Assembly: GCA_964617585.1 (NCBI GenBank)
Contig: CAZTXS010000007.1
Span: 23,999-87,998 of the forward strand
DNA length: 64,000 nt
Direction of reading: 5' to 3'
DNA from: UMGS1601 sp964617585
GTDB lineage: Bacteria; Bacillota; Clostridia; Oscillospirales; Ruminococcaceae
Position numbers and translations under genes: made by a program. The notes under the pieces were generated by a model. That model was not told the DNA's origin, made no database searches, and was given only the letters and a program-made list of their open reading frames with translations. Positions 14,654-23,133 of the stretch are shown in pieces; position 1 is the first letter of the stretch; every line of letters begins with the position of its first letter.

Positions 14654-17494
14654 ATGAGTAAAAATGAAAAAGCAAATTTAATACCTCCCCGAGGCTCTTC
14701 ACTGAAACGCAGAAAAAGCTTCAGACAATGGTTATATGAGCATAGGATTTATCTGCTCGTATTTATCATTCCGTTTGCGCTTATGTATGTAGTCTACGCT
14801 GTATTCAAGGTGCATCCCTGGGGAGATAACTCGGTTCTGGTGCTTGACCTGAACGGACAGTACATTTATTACTATGAGGCTTTAAGGGACGCTTTTTGGG
14901 GCGATGGAAGCTTTATTTATAGCTGGAACAGAAATCTTTCGGGAGAGATGTTCGGCATATTTGCCTATTATCTTTTAAGCCCGTTTATGCTCATTATATG
15001 CCTGCTGCCGAGAACAATGATGTGCGGAGCTATAGAGCTTGTCCAGCTTCTTAAAATCGGCGCTGCGGCTGTAACCTTTGCGTTTTTTATAAGAAAAAGC
15101 TTCAAGCCTAAGAACACAACTGTTGTTATTTTTTCAACCTGTTATGCTCTTATGACATATATGGTCGTTGAGCTTATGGATCTTATGTGGCTTGACGGGC
15201 TTATTTATCTCCCCGTCATATGCTTCGGCGTTTCAAAGCTTGTCGACAAAGGCAGAACGCTTTATCTGATTATACCGCTTGCTCTTATGTTTATAGCTCA
15301 TTTTTACATCGGTTATATGGTGGGCATTTTCACCGGGTTTTATTTTCTTTATTATCTCTTCGCAACAAAAACCAAGCTTAACGCAAGCGCTGTAATCAAG
15401 AGAATTTTAAAATTCGCCTTTTCGGCAATAATTGCCGTAATGCTCGCCTGTATAGTTATAATACCTGTATATAAATCGCTCAGCTTAGGAAAGCTTGAAT
15501 TCAGCGCTCCTGACTTTTCTCTGAAAAGCCAGTTTAACGTTCTTGACTTCTTCACCAAGCTCTTTCCAATGAGCTATGACACGGTGCGTCCCGAGGGACT
15601 GCCGATGATTTTCTGCGGAACGCTGACGCTTATTATGACGCCGTTGTTTTTCCTTAACAGAAAAATCAGATTAAAACAAAAATTCGGACTCGGAGCGTTG
15701 GCTGTAATACTTTTTATCAGTATGTACATTGCTCCTGCAGATATTGCATGGCACGGTTTTCAGGTTCCCAACTGGCTGCCCTACAGATATTCGTTTGCAT
15801 TTTCATTCGTGATATTGCTCATGGCGGTAAACACCTTTGAACGCTTAGACGGCATAAGTCTGAAAGCGGTCGGCGGAACGGTTTTCGGTCTGATTTGCTT
15901 TTTGGTTTATTGTGAAACCATTGATATGGTAAGCTTTACAACCGTTTCCGAAAAAACGCTCGACGACGGAACTATCAGCAGCCGGATCGGAGGAATCTGG
16001 TTCTCTGCAATAATGCTGGCGGCATATTTTATTCTGATTGCGATGTTAAAGAAAAAGAATAAAAAGTGGGTTTCGGTTATTATTGCCGGAGTTGTTTTCG
16101 CCGAGCTTTATCTTGTTTCTTACGATACCTTAGAAAAAATCGATACGGACGTAGCCTACAGCAAATACACTTCCTATGAAAGCTATATGTCGGATATGAG
16201 GGATATTGTAGATACTATTCAAAGCAGCGATGAATCATTCTACAGAATGGAAAAAACCTTTGACCGAACCGTTTGCGACCCTATAGGAATGGGTTATGCA
16301 GGTATTTCACATTCATCCTCAACAATGAACACCAAAGCTCTGCTGTTTCTGAGAAATTTGGGTTACGGTTACGGGGGTAACTTCACCTGCTACAACGGCT
16401 CAACCTATTTAAACGATTCGCTCTTCGGACTAAAATATATTATCGGCAAAGACGATGATCTTTGGTCTTCCTACTGCGGAACTAAAATAGAAAACATTCC
16501 TGAAAGCTATACAAAAGTCAGGGATTTCAAAATTGCAAATGAGCTTGAAAACGGAACGGTAACCCAGTACGAAAATCCTTACGCTTTATCTGTAGGCTTC
16601 CAGGCTGATATAGGCGTATGCCGCATAGAGCTTGACAACTCGAATCCGTTTGAAAATCAAAACGTGGTTTTCAACTCAATTACCGCAAACAGCTCGCTTT
16701 CTCAGACGACGCCTATACTCAACCCTCTCAAATACACTGTAGCGGAGTATTATAATGTCGAGTCCGAGCCTTACGGCGACCTGACAAGATATTATAACTC
16801 CGGAGAGGAAAACTCAGAAAGTCACATTGATTATCTGATAAGAGTCGAAAACGAAGGTCCGGTTTATATATACTTCCCTACTACTTATGAAAAGTCCTGC
16901 AATATCTGGTATTATGACGAAAATGAGTTTCAGCAGTATATTGCTGAAAACGACACGGAACCGGCTATGGATTTCGCAGGAAGCTATTTTGAGGGCGATG
17001 ACTATAAAATTCTCAATCTTGGAGAATTTGAAGCAGGGAAAACAATAAGGCTCAGAGTTACCATTAACAAAGAAGCCTTCTGGACAAGCGAGCTTTTTTA
17101 CACTATTGATTTTTCCGCGTTTACCGAGGCTGTAAACGCTATCAAGCAAAACGAACTCAATGTTACTGAATACACCGACAGAAGTCTGAAAGGTACTATT
17201 GAAATCAGCGGAAGCAATAAGGTTATGCTTACTACTATTCCTTACGAAGAAGGATGGAAAATCACAGTGGACGGCAAAAAGGCTGAAGCGGTATGCGCTT
17301 TTGATTCCATGACAGCAATAAAGCTGGACGAAGGAAGTCACACAATAGAAATGACGTTTATGCCCGATTACTTTATAATAGCTGTTATAATCTCTCTAGC
17401 CGGCTTAGTTATCTGCCTTGTAATATCGGTTTTTGAATACAAGGACGGCTTAATAAAAAACAGGATAAAAAGAAAATTCTCTAAAGAGAAATAA
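14654..17494 (+). CDS. YfhO family membrane glycosyltransferase-like protein
   Basis: 946-residue polytopic protein of the YfhO family (GT-C-like fold), which in related bacteria moves lipid-linked sugars onto cell-surface polymers outside the membrane. The N-terminal two thirds hold about a dozen transmembrane helices, beginning with IYLLVFIIPFALMYVVYAVF. The first extracytoplasmic loop carries LDLNGQYIYYYEAL, with an Asp where GT-C enzymes keep their catalytic acid. A large extracellular region (about 500-900) is followed by a last helix, YFIIAVIISLAGLVICLVIS, and a basic tail. It pairs with the GT2 21 nt upstream. Its acceptor is unknown; teichoic acid or surface protein are candidates. 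Confidence 0.9.
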   Translation: MSKNEKANLIPPRGSSLKRRKSFRQWLYEHRIYLLVFIIPFALMYVVYAVFKVHPWGDNSVLVLDLNGQYIYYYEALRDAFWGDGSFIYSWNRNLSGEMFGIFAYYLLSPFMLIICLLPRTMMCGAIELVQLLKIGAAAVTFAFFIRKSFKPKNTTVVIFSTCYALMTYMVVELMDLMWLDGLIYLPVICFGVSKLVDKGRTLYLIIPLALMFIAHFYIGYMVGIFTGFYFLYYLFATKTKLNASAVIKRILKFAFSAIIAVMLACIVIIPVYKSLSLGKLEFSAPDFSLKSQFNVLDFFTKLFPMSYDTVRPEGLPMIFCGTLTLIMTPLFFLNRKIRLKQKFGLGALAVILFISMYIAPADIAWHGFQVPNWLPYRYSFAFSFVILLMAVNTFERLDGISLKAVGGTVFGLICFLVYCETIDMVSFTTVSEKTLDDGTISSRIGGIWFSAIMLAAYFILIAMLKKKNKKWVSVIIAGVVFAELYLVSYDTLEKIDTDVAYSKYTSYESYMSDMRDIVDTIQSSDESFYRMEKTFDRTVCDPIGMGYAGISHSSSTMNTKALLFLRNLGYGYGGNFTCYNGSTYLNDSLFGLKYIIGKDDDLWSSYCGTKIENIPESYTKVRDFKIANELENGTVTQYENPYALSVGFQADIGVCRIELDNSNPFENQNVVFNSITANSSLSQTTPILNPLKYTVAEYYNVESEPYGDLTRYYNSGEENSESHIDYLIRVENEGPVYIYFPTTYEKSCNIWYYDENEFQQYIAENDTEPAMDFAGSYFEGDDYKILNLGEFEAGKTIRLRVTINKEAFWTSELFYTIDFSAFTEAVNAIKQNELNVTEYTDRSLKGTIEISGSNKVMLTTIPYEEGWKITVDGKKAEAVCAFDSMTAIKLDEGSHTIEMTFMPDYFIIAVIISLAGLVICLVISVFEYKDGLIKNRIKRKFSKEK

Positions 17495-17531
17495 ATTGAT
17501 AAATAGTCTTTAGTTTCGGCATATATCTTCG

Positions 17532-17561
17532 TTGACATGAAAAAGTTAATAAGAGTATTAT
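17532..17561 (+). promoter_or_regulatory. sigma-A promoter overlapping the yfhO terminator
   Basis: TTGACA, 18 nt, TATTAT. The expected start near 17568 falls inside the terminator hairpin 17566-17598. It would drive the membrane protein gene at 17710. Confidence 0.5.
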
Positions 17562-17565
17562 TATA

Positions 17566-17598
17566 ACAGGAGGAATTATTCCCTCCTGTTTTGTTTTA
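17566..17598 (+). terminator. terminator of the glycosylation operon
   Basis: AACAGGAGG/CCTCCTGTT hairpin followed by TTGTTTTATTTTT. Confidence 0.7.
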
Positions 17599-17709
17599 TT
17601 TTTATATATTTTTATATTTTCAGTGTAGAAATTTTAGGAGGTAACTTTTCGGGTCTGAAAAATTGCTTTAATCAGACTTCGGGGATGTTAAGAAAGGATG
17701 GACGACAAA

Positions 17710-18513
17710 ATGAAAAAAAAACTTACTTATGGCGACGGAGCGCCCCTTGCACTTGCGGTTTTTGCCGTAATAATGAGCGGAGCGGCATTGTTTTCGGAAT
17801 TTATCGGACGCACAGTATTCAATTATTTCTTTGACGAAAAACGAAGCTACATATTAAGCTCGGGAAAATATATGTTCTTCCAGAATTACGGACGTGTATT
17901 GACCGTATTTGTGCTGTCGGTTTCGTTTTGCTTTATACTTCTCAAATCGAGAAAAAAGAAATGCGTAAGCTCTCATGAATGTGCGGTAGTTATACTGACT
18001 TCGTCAACCTTGGGAGCGTATTCGTTTATGCAGCTCGGTCACGAGCTTAAAACAGGCAGCTTTCTTGATTTTTCAGGACTCAACGACTCAGAGCTTTTCA
18101 TATCGCTTTTCAGATACTGTGTTGAAGCGTTTACAATACTTCCCGCTGTTTTTTTAATTCTCTCCACGTTGACTATGCTTGCCAGACTGTCAACGGAAAC
18201 ATTCAGAGTCAAGGTTGAAAAACAGCTTCCTCTTGTATTTGAAGTCGATAACAGCGAGTCCGTTACGGTTGAAGGCATAAAAAGCGTTGTAGAAGAAATC
18301 AAGCCTAATAATGATTCTTCAGGCTCTGCGTCCGAAAGCAAAGCAGACGGCGGCAATCAGCTTCTTGAAATGATTAAGGATGCTGAAATTGAAAACAGCG
18401 ATGATGATTTAACGTCAATTTCCGATTCTGAACAATGCGTACAGCCGGATGAAGCCGAGCTTGAAAATCAGGTTTCATTTGAAAGCCTTAATCAGCCGGC
18501 TGCGCAAGGATAA
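17710..18513 (+). CDS. membrane protein with acidic tail, unknown function
   Basis: About 267 residues, unrecognised. Four hydrophobic segments in the first 165 residues (LALAVFAVIMSGAALF; VLTVFVLSVSFCFILL; AVVILTSSTLGAYSF; AFTILPAVFLILSTLTML) are followed by a roughly 100-residue cytoplasmic tail rich in Glu, Asp, Ser and Asn that looks disordered. ATG 17698 touches its ribosome binding site, so ATG 17710 is preferred. A hairpin (GTCTGA/TCAGAC, about 17654-17676) sits in its leader. It stands alone between the glycosylation operon and asnB. Confidence 0.72.
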   Translation: MKKKLTYGDGAPLALAVFAVIMSGAALFSEFIGRTVFNYFFDEKRSYILSSGKYMFFQNYGRVLTVFVLSVSFCFILLKSRKKKCVSSHECAVVILTSSTLGAYSFMQLGHELKTGSFLDFSGLNDSELFISLFRYCVEAFTILPAVFLILSTLTMLARLSTETFRVKVEKQLPLVFEVDNSESVTVEGIKSVVEEIKPNNDSSGSASESKADGGNQLLEMIKDAEIENSDDDLTSISDSEQCVQPDEAELENQVSFESLNQPAAQG

Positions 18514-18566
18514 GCTTTAGGCTGATTCTCCGTCAAAGACTCTTCTTAAAATTAATACAGGTTTTT

Positions 18567-18595
18567 AGGGTATCTTTCGATGCCCTTTCTTTTTA
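18567..18595 (+). terminator. intrinsic terminator
   Basis: GGGTATC/GATGCCC hairpin with one wobble pair, then TTTCTTTTT; followed at once by a repeat copy. Confidence 0.7.
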
Positions 18596-18597
18596 TA

Positions 18598-18735
18598 ATT
18601 TAAGCAAGATGTCCCCCCGCCTCTATAGACGGCGGATTCCATTACCCGGTCACTAGTGAGATACAATCCCCTACTGACCGGCTGGTCGGCATTGCCACCC
18701 TTCCCACGTTGAATGACAGGCAAGCACTTATTGAA
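18598..18735 (-). repeat. dispersed hairpin element, full-length copy
   Basis: Complete but diverged copy; the third stem is GGTCA/TGACC. Antisense to asnB, with its left end 49 nt before the asnB ATG. Confidence 0.88.
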
Positions 18736-18782
18736 ATCACCTGTTTTTAATTTCATACATATAATATTACGAGGTGATTATT

Positions 18783-20621
18783 ATGTGCGGAATAGCAGGT
18801 TCGGTAAACTGCAACGACGTTTTTAATAAAGATATACGTTATCTTTATGACATCAAGAATGTTCTTAAGAGAAGAGGTCCCGATCAGGACGGAGTTTACA
18901 TAAACGATAATGTGGCTTTGGTACATACCAGGCTTGCCGTAATAGACATAATGAACGGAATACAGCCTATGATTACAAAGGAATACGGCGAGGATTACAT
19001 AATCGTTTACAACGGAGAAATCTACAATACTGACGAAGTAAGAGAAGAATTGAAATTCAAGGGCCACAGATTTGACGGACATTCCGATACCGAGGTTGTT
19101 TTAAAAGCCTTTATTGAATGGGGCGAGGAAAGCGCTGCGAAGTTAAACGGGATTTTTGCATACGCTGTTTGGAGCATGAAAGACAACAGCTTGTTTTTAG
19201 CCCGTGACCGAATGGGAGTAAAGCCTTTGTTTTATTCGCATAAAGGCGACCGACTTATTTTTTCAAGCGAGTTAAAGGGAATGCTCGCCCATCCCCTGAT
19301 CAAGCCGCAGGTGGATCTTGAATCCATAGCTGAAATCATGCTTATAGGCCCCGGCAGAACAATGGGATATGGGATTTACAAAGACGTAAACGAGCTTTTG
19401 CCCGGATACACAGCCACCTTCAAAGACGGAAGGCTTAAAATGAGGCAATACTGGAAGCTTGAAGAAAAGGAATGTACGGATACCTTTGACGAGTGCCTTG
19501 AAAAGGTTACATATTTAGTTTCGGACTCTATAAAGCGGCAGATAGTTTCAGATGTTCCGCTCGGAACATTTCTATCGGGAGGGCTGGATTCAAGCGCAAT
19601 TTCTGCAATAACAAACAGAGAATACAAAAAGCAGAACCGACAGCTTGATACGTTTTCCGTTGAATACATTGACAACGATAAATACTTCAAAGCAAACAAA
19701 TTCCAGCCCAACAGCGATAATATTTATATCGATAAAATGGTCGGGTTCTTAGACAGCAGACATCACTATATAAAAGTCGATACTCCGGAGCTTGTAAAGG
19801 CGCTTTTCCAATCGGTTGACGCAAGAGATCTGCCGGGAATGGCTGACGTGGATTCTTCTATGCTTTTGTTCTGCAAGGAAGTTAAAAACACCTGCAAAGT
19901 AGCTTTGTCAGGCGAATGTGCAGACGAAATTTTCGGCGGATACCCCTGGTATCGTGATAAAGATATACGGATGACAGACGGATTTCCTTGGTCGCAGTCT
20001 ACCGCCTACAGAACAAGCCTGCTGAAGGATGAGTTTAAATCCTCAGTCAATTCACAGCAATACGTTTATAACAAATATCTCGAAACCATAAACAAGGTTG
20101 ACCTGCCTGAAGATTATGATAAAACAGAAAGACGTATGCGCGAGATGTTCAGGCTTAACGTTGATTGGTTTATGCAGAATCTTCTCGAACGCAAGGACCG
20201 AATGAGTATGTACAGCGGTCTTGAGGTCAGAGTTCCCTTCTGTGATTATCGAATAACCGAATACCTTTATTCTGTTCCCTGGAAGTATAAAGACTATGAG
20301 GGAAGAGAAAAAGGTCTTTTGAGAAAAGCTCTGGAGAACGACGGATGCCTCCCAGATGAAATACTCTGGAGGAAGAAAAGCCCTTATCCGAAAACACATA
20401 ACCCGAACTATCTCGCCGCCGTTACAAAACTCATGGAGGAGCTTATTGCAGATTCTTCTTCCCCGCTTCTCCATATTGTTAAGAAGTCAGAGCTTGAAAA
20501 GCTTTTAAAGCGTGAGGAGGAAATATACTGGTACGGTCAGCTTATGACAAAGCCGCAGACTATAGCTTATATGCTTCAAATTAATTATTGGCTTGATAAG
20601 TACAACATTTGCATTGTTTAA
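18783..20621 (+). CDS. asnB: asparagine synthetase (glutamine-hydrolysing)
   Basis: Makes asparagine from aspartate, ATP and glutamine. Starting at ATG 18783 (GAGGTGAT, then 4 nt) puts Cys at position 2 (MCGIAGSV). Cys2 is the N-terminal nucleophile of the glutaminase domain, so the longer GTG start at 18774 is rejected. The glutaminase domain has RRGPDQDGV, TRLAVIDI and YNGEIYN. The synthetase domain has the ATP PP-loop FLSGGLDSSA near residue 260 and SGECADEIFGGYPW. About 612 residues, a common length for the class B enzyme. A TATAAT lies at 18760-18765 without a good -35 box. No defects. Confidence 0.97.
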   Translation: MCGIAGSVNCNDVFNKDIRYLYDIKNVLKRRGPDQDGVYINDNVALVHTRLAVIDIMNGIQPMITKEYGEDYIIVYNGEIYNTDEVREELKFKGHRFDGHSDTEVVLKAFIEWGEESAAKLNGIFAYAVWSMKDNSLFLARDRMGVKPLFYSHKGDRLIFSSELKGMLAHPLIKPQVDLESIAEIMLIGPGRTMGYGIYKDVNELLPGYTATFKDGRLKMRQYWKLEEKECTDTFDECLEKVTYLVSDSIKRQIVSDVPLGTFLSGGLDSSAISAITNREYKKQNRQLDTFSVEYIDNDKYFKANKFQPNSDNIYIDKMVGFLDSRHHYIKVDTPELVKALFQSVDARDLPGMADVDSSMLLFCKEVKNTCKVALSGECADEIFGGYPWYRDKDIRMTDGFPWSQSTAYRTSLLKDEFKSSVNSQQYVYNKYLETINKVDLPEDYDKTERRMREMFRLNVDWFMQNLLERKDRMSMYSGLEVRVPFCDYRITEYLYSVPWKYKDYEGREKGLLRKALENDGCLPDEILWRKKSPYPKTHNPNYLAAVTKLMEELIADSSSPLLHIVKKSELEKLLKREEEIYWYGQLMTKPQTIAYMLQINYWLDKYNICIV

Positions 20622-20632
20622 AACTAAAAAAT

Positions 20633-20661
20633 TTGACTTTGCCGGACAATAAGGTTATAAT
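20633..20661 (+). promoter_or_regulatory. sigma-A promoter of the Thr-rich protein gene
   Basis: TTGACT, 17 nt, TATAAT; the solo repeat module lies about 30 nt into the predicted transcript. Confidence 0.75.
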
Positions 20662-20697
20662 ATCTATATTAAAAAGCATTTATCTTTGCTTTGGATT

Positions 20698-20718
20698 TAA
20701 TAAGGGCTTGCCCGTCTT
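20698..20718 (+). repeat. solo left module of the dispersed element
   Basis: AATAAGGGCTTGCCCGTC alone, sense, in the 5' leader of the Thr-rich protein gene, 72 nt before its ATG. Confidence 0.75.
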
Positions 20719-20790
20719 TATAATAATTATAACGTTTATTTCATAAACTTAATATATAAATTCAAACATCAAAATGAAAGGATGATTAAA

Positions 20791-21540
20791 ATGTCCGGTA
20801 AAATAAAAAAAATACTTTGTTTGCTAACAACGCTCGTTATTATTCCGGCGGCTTCTTTTACCGCTTTTGGCGATGACGACGACCTCGACCCTGCGGTCAA
20901 CGATCCCGGCTATGAGCCGACTACTACCGCTTCGGAAACTACGCCGACGGAAACTACTACGACCACTACGATAACTACTACGACTACAACTACCACAACA
21001 ACTACTACCCAGACGACCTCTGTCACCACTTCAAAAGCTAAAAAATCAAAGACTAAAACTACTACCACGACAACCTCTTATAAATATACAGACACGTCCG
21101 GGAGAAATAACAATCAGGCTCAGGTTTATACTACCACTACCACTTCCGAAAGCACGTCTGACGAAACTGCTTCGGCTACTGCGATTACCTCTAAGACCAC
21201 GAAAAACAGCGGCGCAATGACGCTTTTCCAGTCAGTTCTGATGATGGTTATTATTGTTTTGGTTATTGCCGTTGTTGTTGTATTACTCTGGATGAGAAAC
21301 AGAAAGAAAAAGAACGCTGACAACGAATATGACGATTATGACGACTACTACGACCAAAACGACGGTCAGGGTTATGACGAATATTCTGACAACCAAGGCT
21401 ACAACAATCAAGACGACGGATATAACAATCCGAACAATCAGAATTCCCAAAACGACTATGAAGAACCTGAGATAATCTACGCCGAGGATTCAGAGGACTT
21501 TGACAACTTCGATTCTGACGGAAGGAACAATTACAGATAA
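20791..21540 (+). CDS. membrane-anchored Thr-rich surface protein
   Basis: About 249 residues with no catalytic domain. A signal peptide (KKILCLLTTLVIIPAASFTAFG) is followed by a short Asp-rich stretch and then a roughly 100-residue extracellular region dominated by Thr, with runs of up to 12 Thr. Next come one transmembrane helix (LMMVIIVLVIAVVVVLLWM), a basic stop-transfer RNRKKKN, and an acidic cytoplasmic tail rich in Asp, Asn, Tyr and Gln. The layout resembles a small mucin-like, possibly O-glycosylated protein. ATG 20791 is preferred over 20782 for spacing from GAAAGG. The low-complexity region is likely length-variable. Function unknown. Confidence 0.8.
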   Translation: MSGKIKKILCLLTTLVIIPAASFTAFGDDDDLDPAVNDPGYEPTTTASETTPTETTTTTTITTTTTTTTTTTTQTTSVTTSKAKKSKTKTTTTTTSYKYTDTSGRNNNQAQVYTTTTTSESTSDETASATAITSKTTKNSGAMTLFQSVLMMVIIVLVIAVVVVLLWMRNRKKKNADNEYDDYDDYYDQNDGQGYDEYSDNQGYNNQDDGYNNPNNQNSQNDYEEPEIIYAEDSEDFDNFDSDGRNNYR

Positions 21541-21554
21541 AAATTCAACAAATA

Positions 21555-21598
21555 AGGCGGGAGCTTAAAGTGAAAAGCTTCCGCCTATAATTATTTTT
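21555..21598 (+). terminator. terminator of the Thr-rich protein gene
   Basis: AGGCGGGAGCTT/AAGCTTCCGCCT, 12 bp with one wobble, followed by ATAATTATTTTTAAT. Confidence 0.8.
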
Positions 21599-21608
21599 AA
21601 TATTTTTT

Positions 21609-21630
21609 AAATAAGGACTTGCCCGCCATT
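21609..21630 (+). repeat. solo left module of the dispersed element (variant)
   Basis: AATAAGGACTTGCCCGCCATT, sense, about 125 nt upstream of the broken ribbon-helix-helix gene. Confidence 0.65.
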
Positions 21631-21754
21631 ATATCATATTATTAAAATTACTATTGATATTAATAATAATTTGTATTAACATTATTATACATATATATAT
21701 TTAATGCAAATTAAATATATACTATCATCATAGGCGCAATTAAAAATTACGTTG

Positions 21755-21928
21755 GTGAGAAAATTGTTTGAAATAAAAAAGAAAAGCTGTACTAATAAGA
21801 CAGTTTGATTTAACGACGAACTAATTGAGAAAATCGAAAAAATTGCAGTAAAAAATGACGTTAGCTTCAGTAATGTTGTTATTCAATTCTGTGAATATGC
21901 TTTGAAAAATTATTCTAAAAATCAATAA
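21755..21928 (+). pseudogene. ribbon-helix-helix protein gene with in-frame TGA
   Basis: The frame reads KTV, stop TGA (21806-21808), then FNDELIEKIEKIAVKNDVSF and on through SNVVIQFCEYALKNYSKNQ to TAA. This matches a CopG/Arc-type DNA-binding domain (beta strand, then two helices). The TGA falls where such proteins usually carry a basic residue in the strand, so a CGA-to-TGA change is likely. The start would be GTG 21755, or TTG 21764 after GGTGAG. About 57 codons; a terminator follows. Either a dead regulator, perhaps an orphan antitoxin-like protein, or a recoded gene. The rest of 21541-22134 contains nothing else. Confidence 0.65.
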
Positions 21929-21957
21929 AATATGACTATTTCATTAATAAACCCGCT

Positions 21958-21995
21958 GTTTTTTCGCAGAACATTTACTTCTGCGAAAAATTTTA
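21958..21995. terminator. intrinsic terminator
   Basis: TTTTTTCGCAGAA/TTCTGCGAAAAATTTT hairpin with T-run, after the broken ribbon-helix-helix gene; it can act in both directions. Confidence 0.75.
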
Positions 21996-22134
21996 AGAAA
22001 GTTTTAAAGCTTTTATGTTTCAGTTGATTTTAATTATCAAAAGCAGAAAAAAGACAAAAAACAGCCGATTAATGTTTTAGCAAATAAATACTTCCAAAAA
22101 CCGACCGTTTATGTAATTATTAAAAATGCAAGTA

Positions 22135-22980
22135 CTAAAATCTTTTGATCCAGGCTATTGCCAGTTCAGTCCACTTTTCACTGACCGGCATAATATGATG
22201 TTCGCCGCAGGAGGTCTGATAATTACACAGAGAAAGCCCGTGATTTCCCCATTCATAGATATGAGCCTCAAACGGAATATTATACTTAGAAAGTGACAGC
22301 ATATATTTGAGAGAATTTTCAACCGGAACTGACGTGTCGTCGGCAGTGTGCCATAAAAAAGTAGGCGGAGTAGCTTCAGACACTCTGTTTTCCAGAGAAA
22401 CAAGCTCACGCAGATTCAGAGCCTCGTCGCTCGTCTTATCATCGCCGATAAGATTTAGAATACTTGATTCGTGAGTAAATTCCTTGTCGCTTGTTATTAC
22501 GGGATAGCATAGAATACATCCGTTCGGTTTTATATCGTCGGGAGCAGCCCCAAGCGTGCGGGTTATAATATCCTTATCGTAGAAATTTGACAAAGAAGCC
22601 GCTAAATGACCGCCTGCCGAAAATCCCAAAACAAATATCTTATCCTTATCAACCTGATATTCGGAAGCGTTTTCACGAACATACTTAACGGAGCTTGCAA
22701 GCTCTAAGACATCCGTCGGAAATTTTTTATTCACACAGGAATAACGAAGAACAAACGCCTGAATACCGTTTCCCGCAAATCTGAGAGAAACAGGCTCGTT
22801 TTCTCTGTCGGAAAGATAGTCATATCCGCCTCCCGGGCAAATAATAACCGCAGGAAAATGTTTTTCGCCTATCTCCTCCGAAGCGGAGGTGCAATAGCAG
22901 GTAAGAGAAGAGCAGCAGCCCTTTCCGCTCAGCCCTGCTTTTTGATAATCAGGTTTAATTTCAACAGTTTTAATAATCAT
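22135..22980 (-). CDS. alpha/beta hydrolase, esterase/acetyl-xylan-esterase-like
   Basis: 281-residue serine hydrolase of the BD-FAE/esterase-lipase type. The oxyanion motif is CPGGGYDYLS near residue 50, the nucleophile elbow GFSAGGHLAASL near 120, the Asp in HTADDTSVPVENS near 215 and the His in WGNHGLSL near 248, giving a complete Ser-Asp-His triad. There is no signal peptide, so it is probably cytoplasmic and could deacetylate imported oligosaccharides. The substrate is not determinable. It is monocistronic and divergent from pheA. Confidence 0.9.
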   Translation of the reverse strand: MIIKTVEIKPDYQKAGLSGKGCCSSLTCYCTSASEEIGEKHFPAVIICPGGGYDYLSDRENEPVSLRFAGNGIQAFVLRYSCVNKKFPTDVLELASSVKYVRENASEYQVDKDKIFVLGFSAGGHLAASLSNFYDKDIITRTLGAAPDDIKPNGCILCYPVITSDKEFTHESSILNLIGDDKTSDEALNLRELVSLENRVSEATPPTFLWHTADDTSVPVENSLKYMLSLSKYNIPFEAHIYEWGNHGLSLCNYQTSCGEHHIMPVSEKWTELAIAWIKRF

Positions 22981-23072
22981 ATGTAAATCCTCATTCCGGT
23001 TAATAATTTAGTATATTTAATATATCACAAATGCATATAAAATTCAATATAAGACAAGACGTAATATTTGTA

Positions 23073-23101
23073 TTGAAAAATGTTATTCACTGTGCTATAA
23101 T
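23073..23101 (+). promoter_or_regulatory. sigma-A promoter of pheA
   Basis: TTGAAA, 17 nt, TATAAT, with CGGAGG and the ATG about 30 nt downstream. Confidence 0.75.
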
Positions 23102-23133
23102 TTATTTCAGAAAAAAATTTATCGGAGGATTTT

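Noticed and set aside
17637..17700. AGGAGG at about 17637 without a gene
   Set aside because: The frame starting after it has no start codon, and runs out of frame into the membrane protein gene; it may belong to the leader hairpin.
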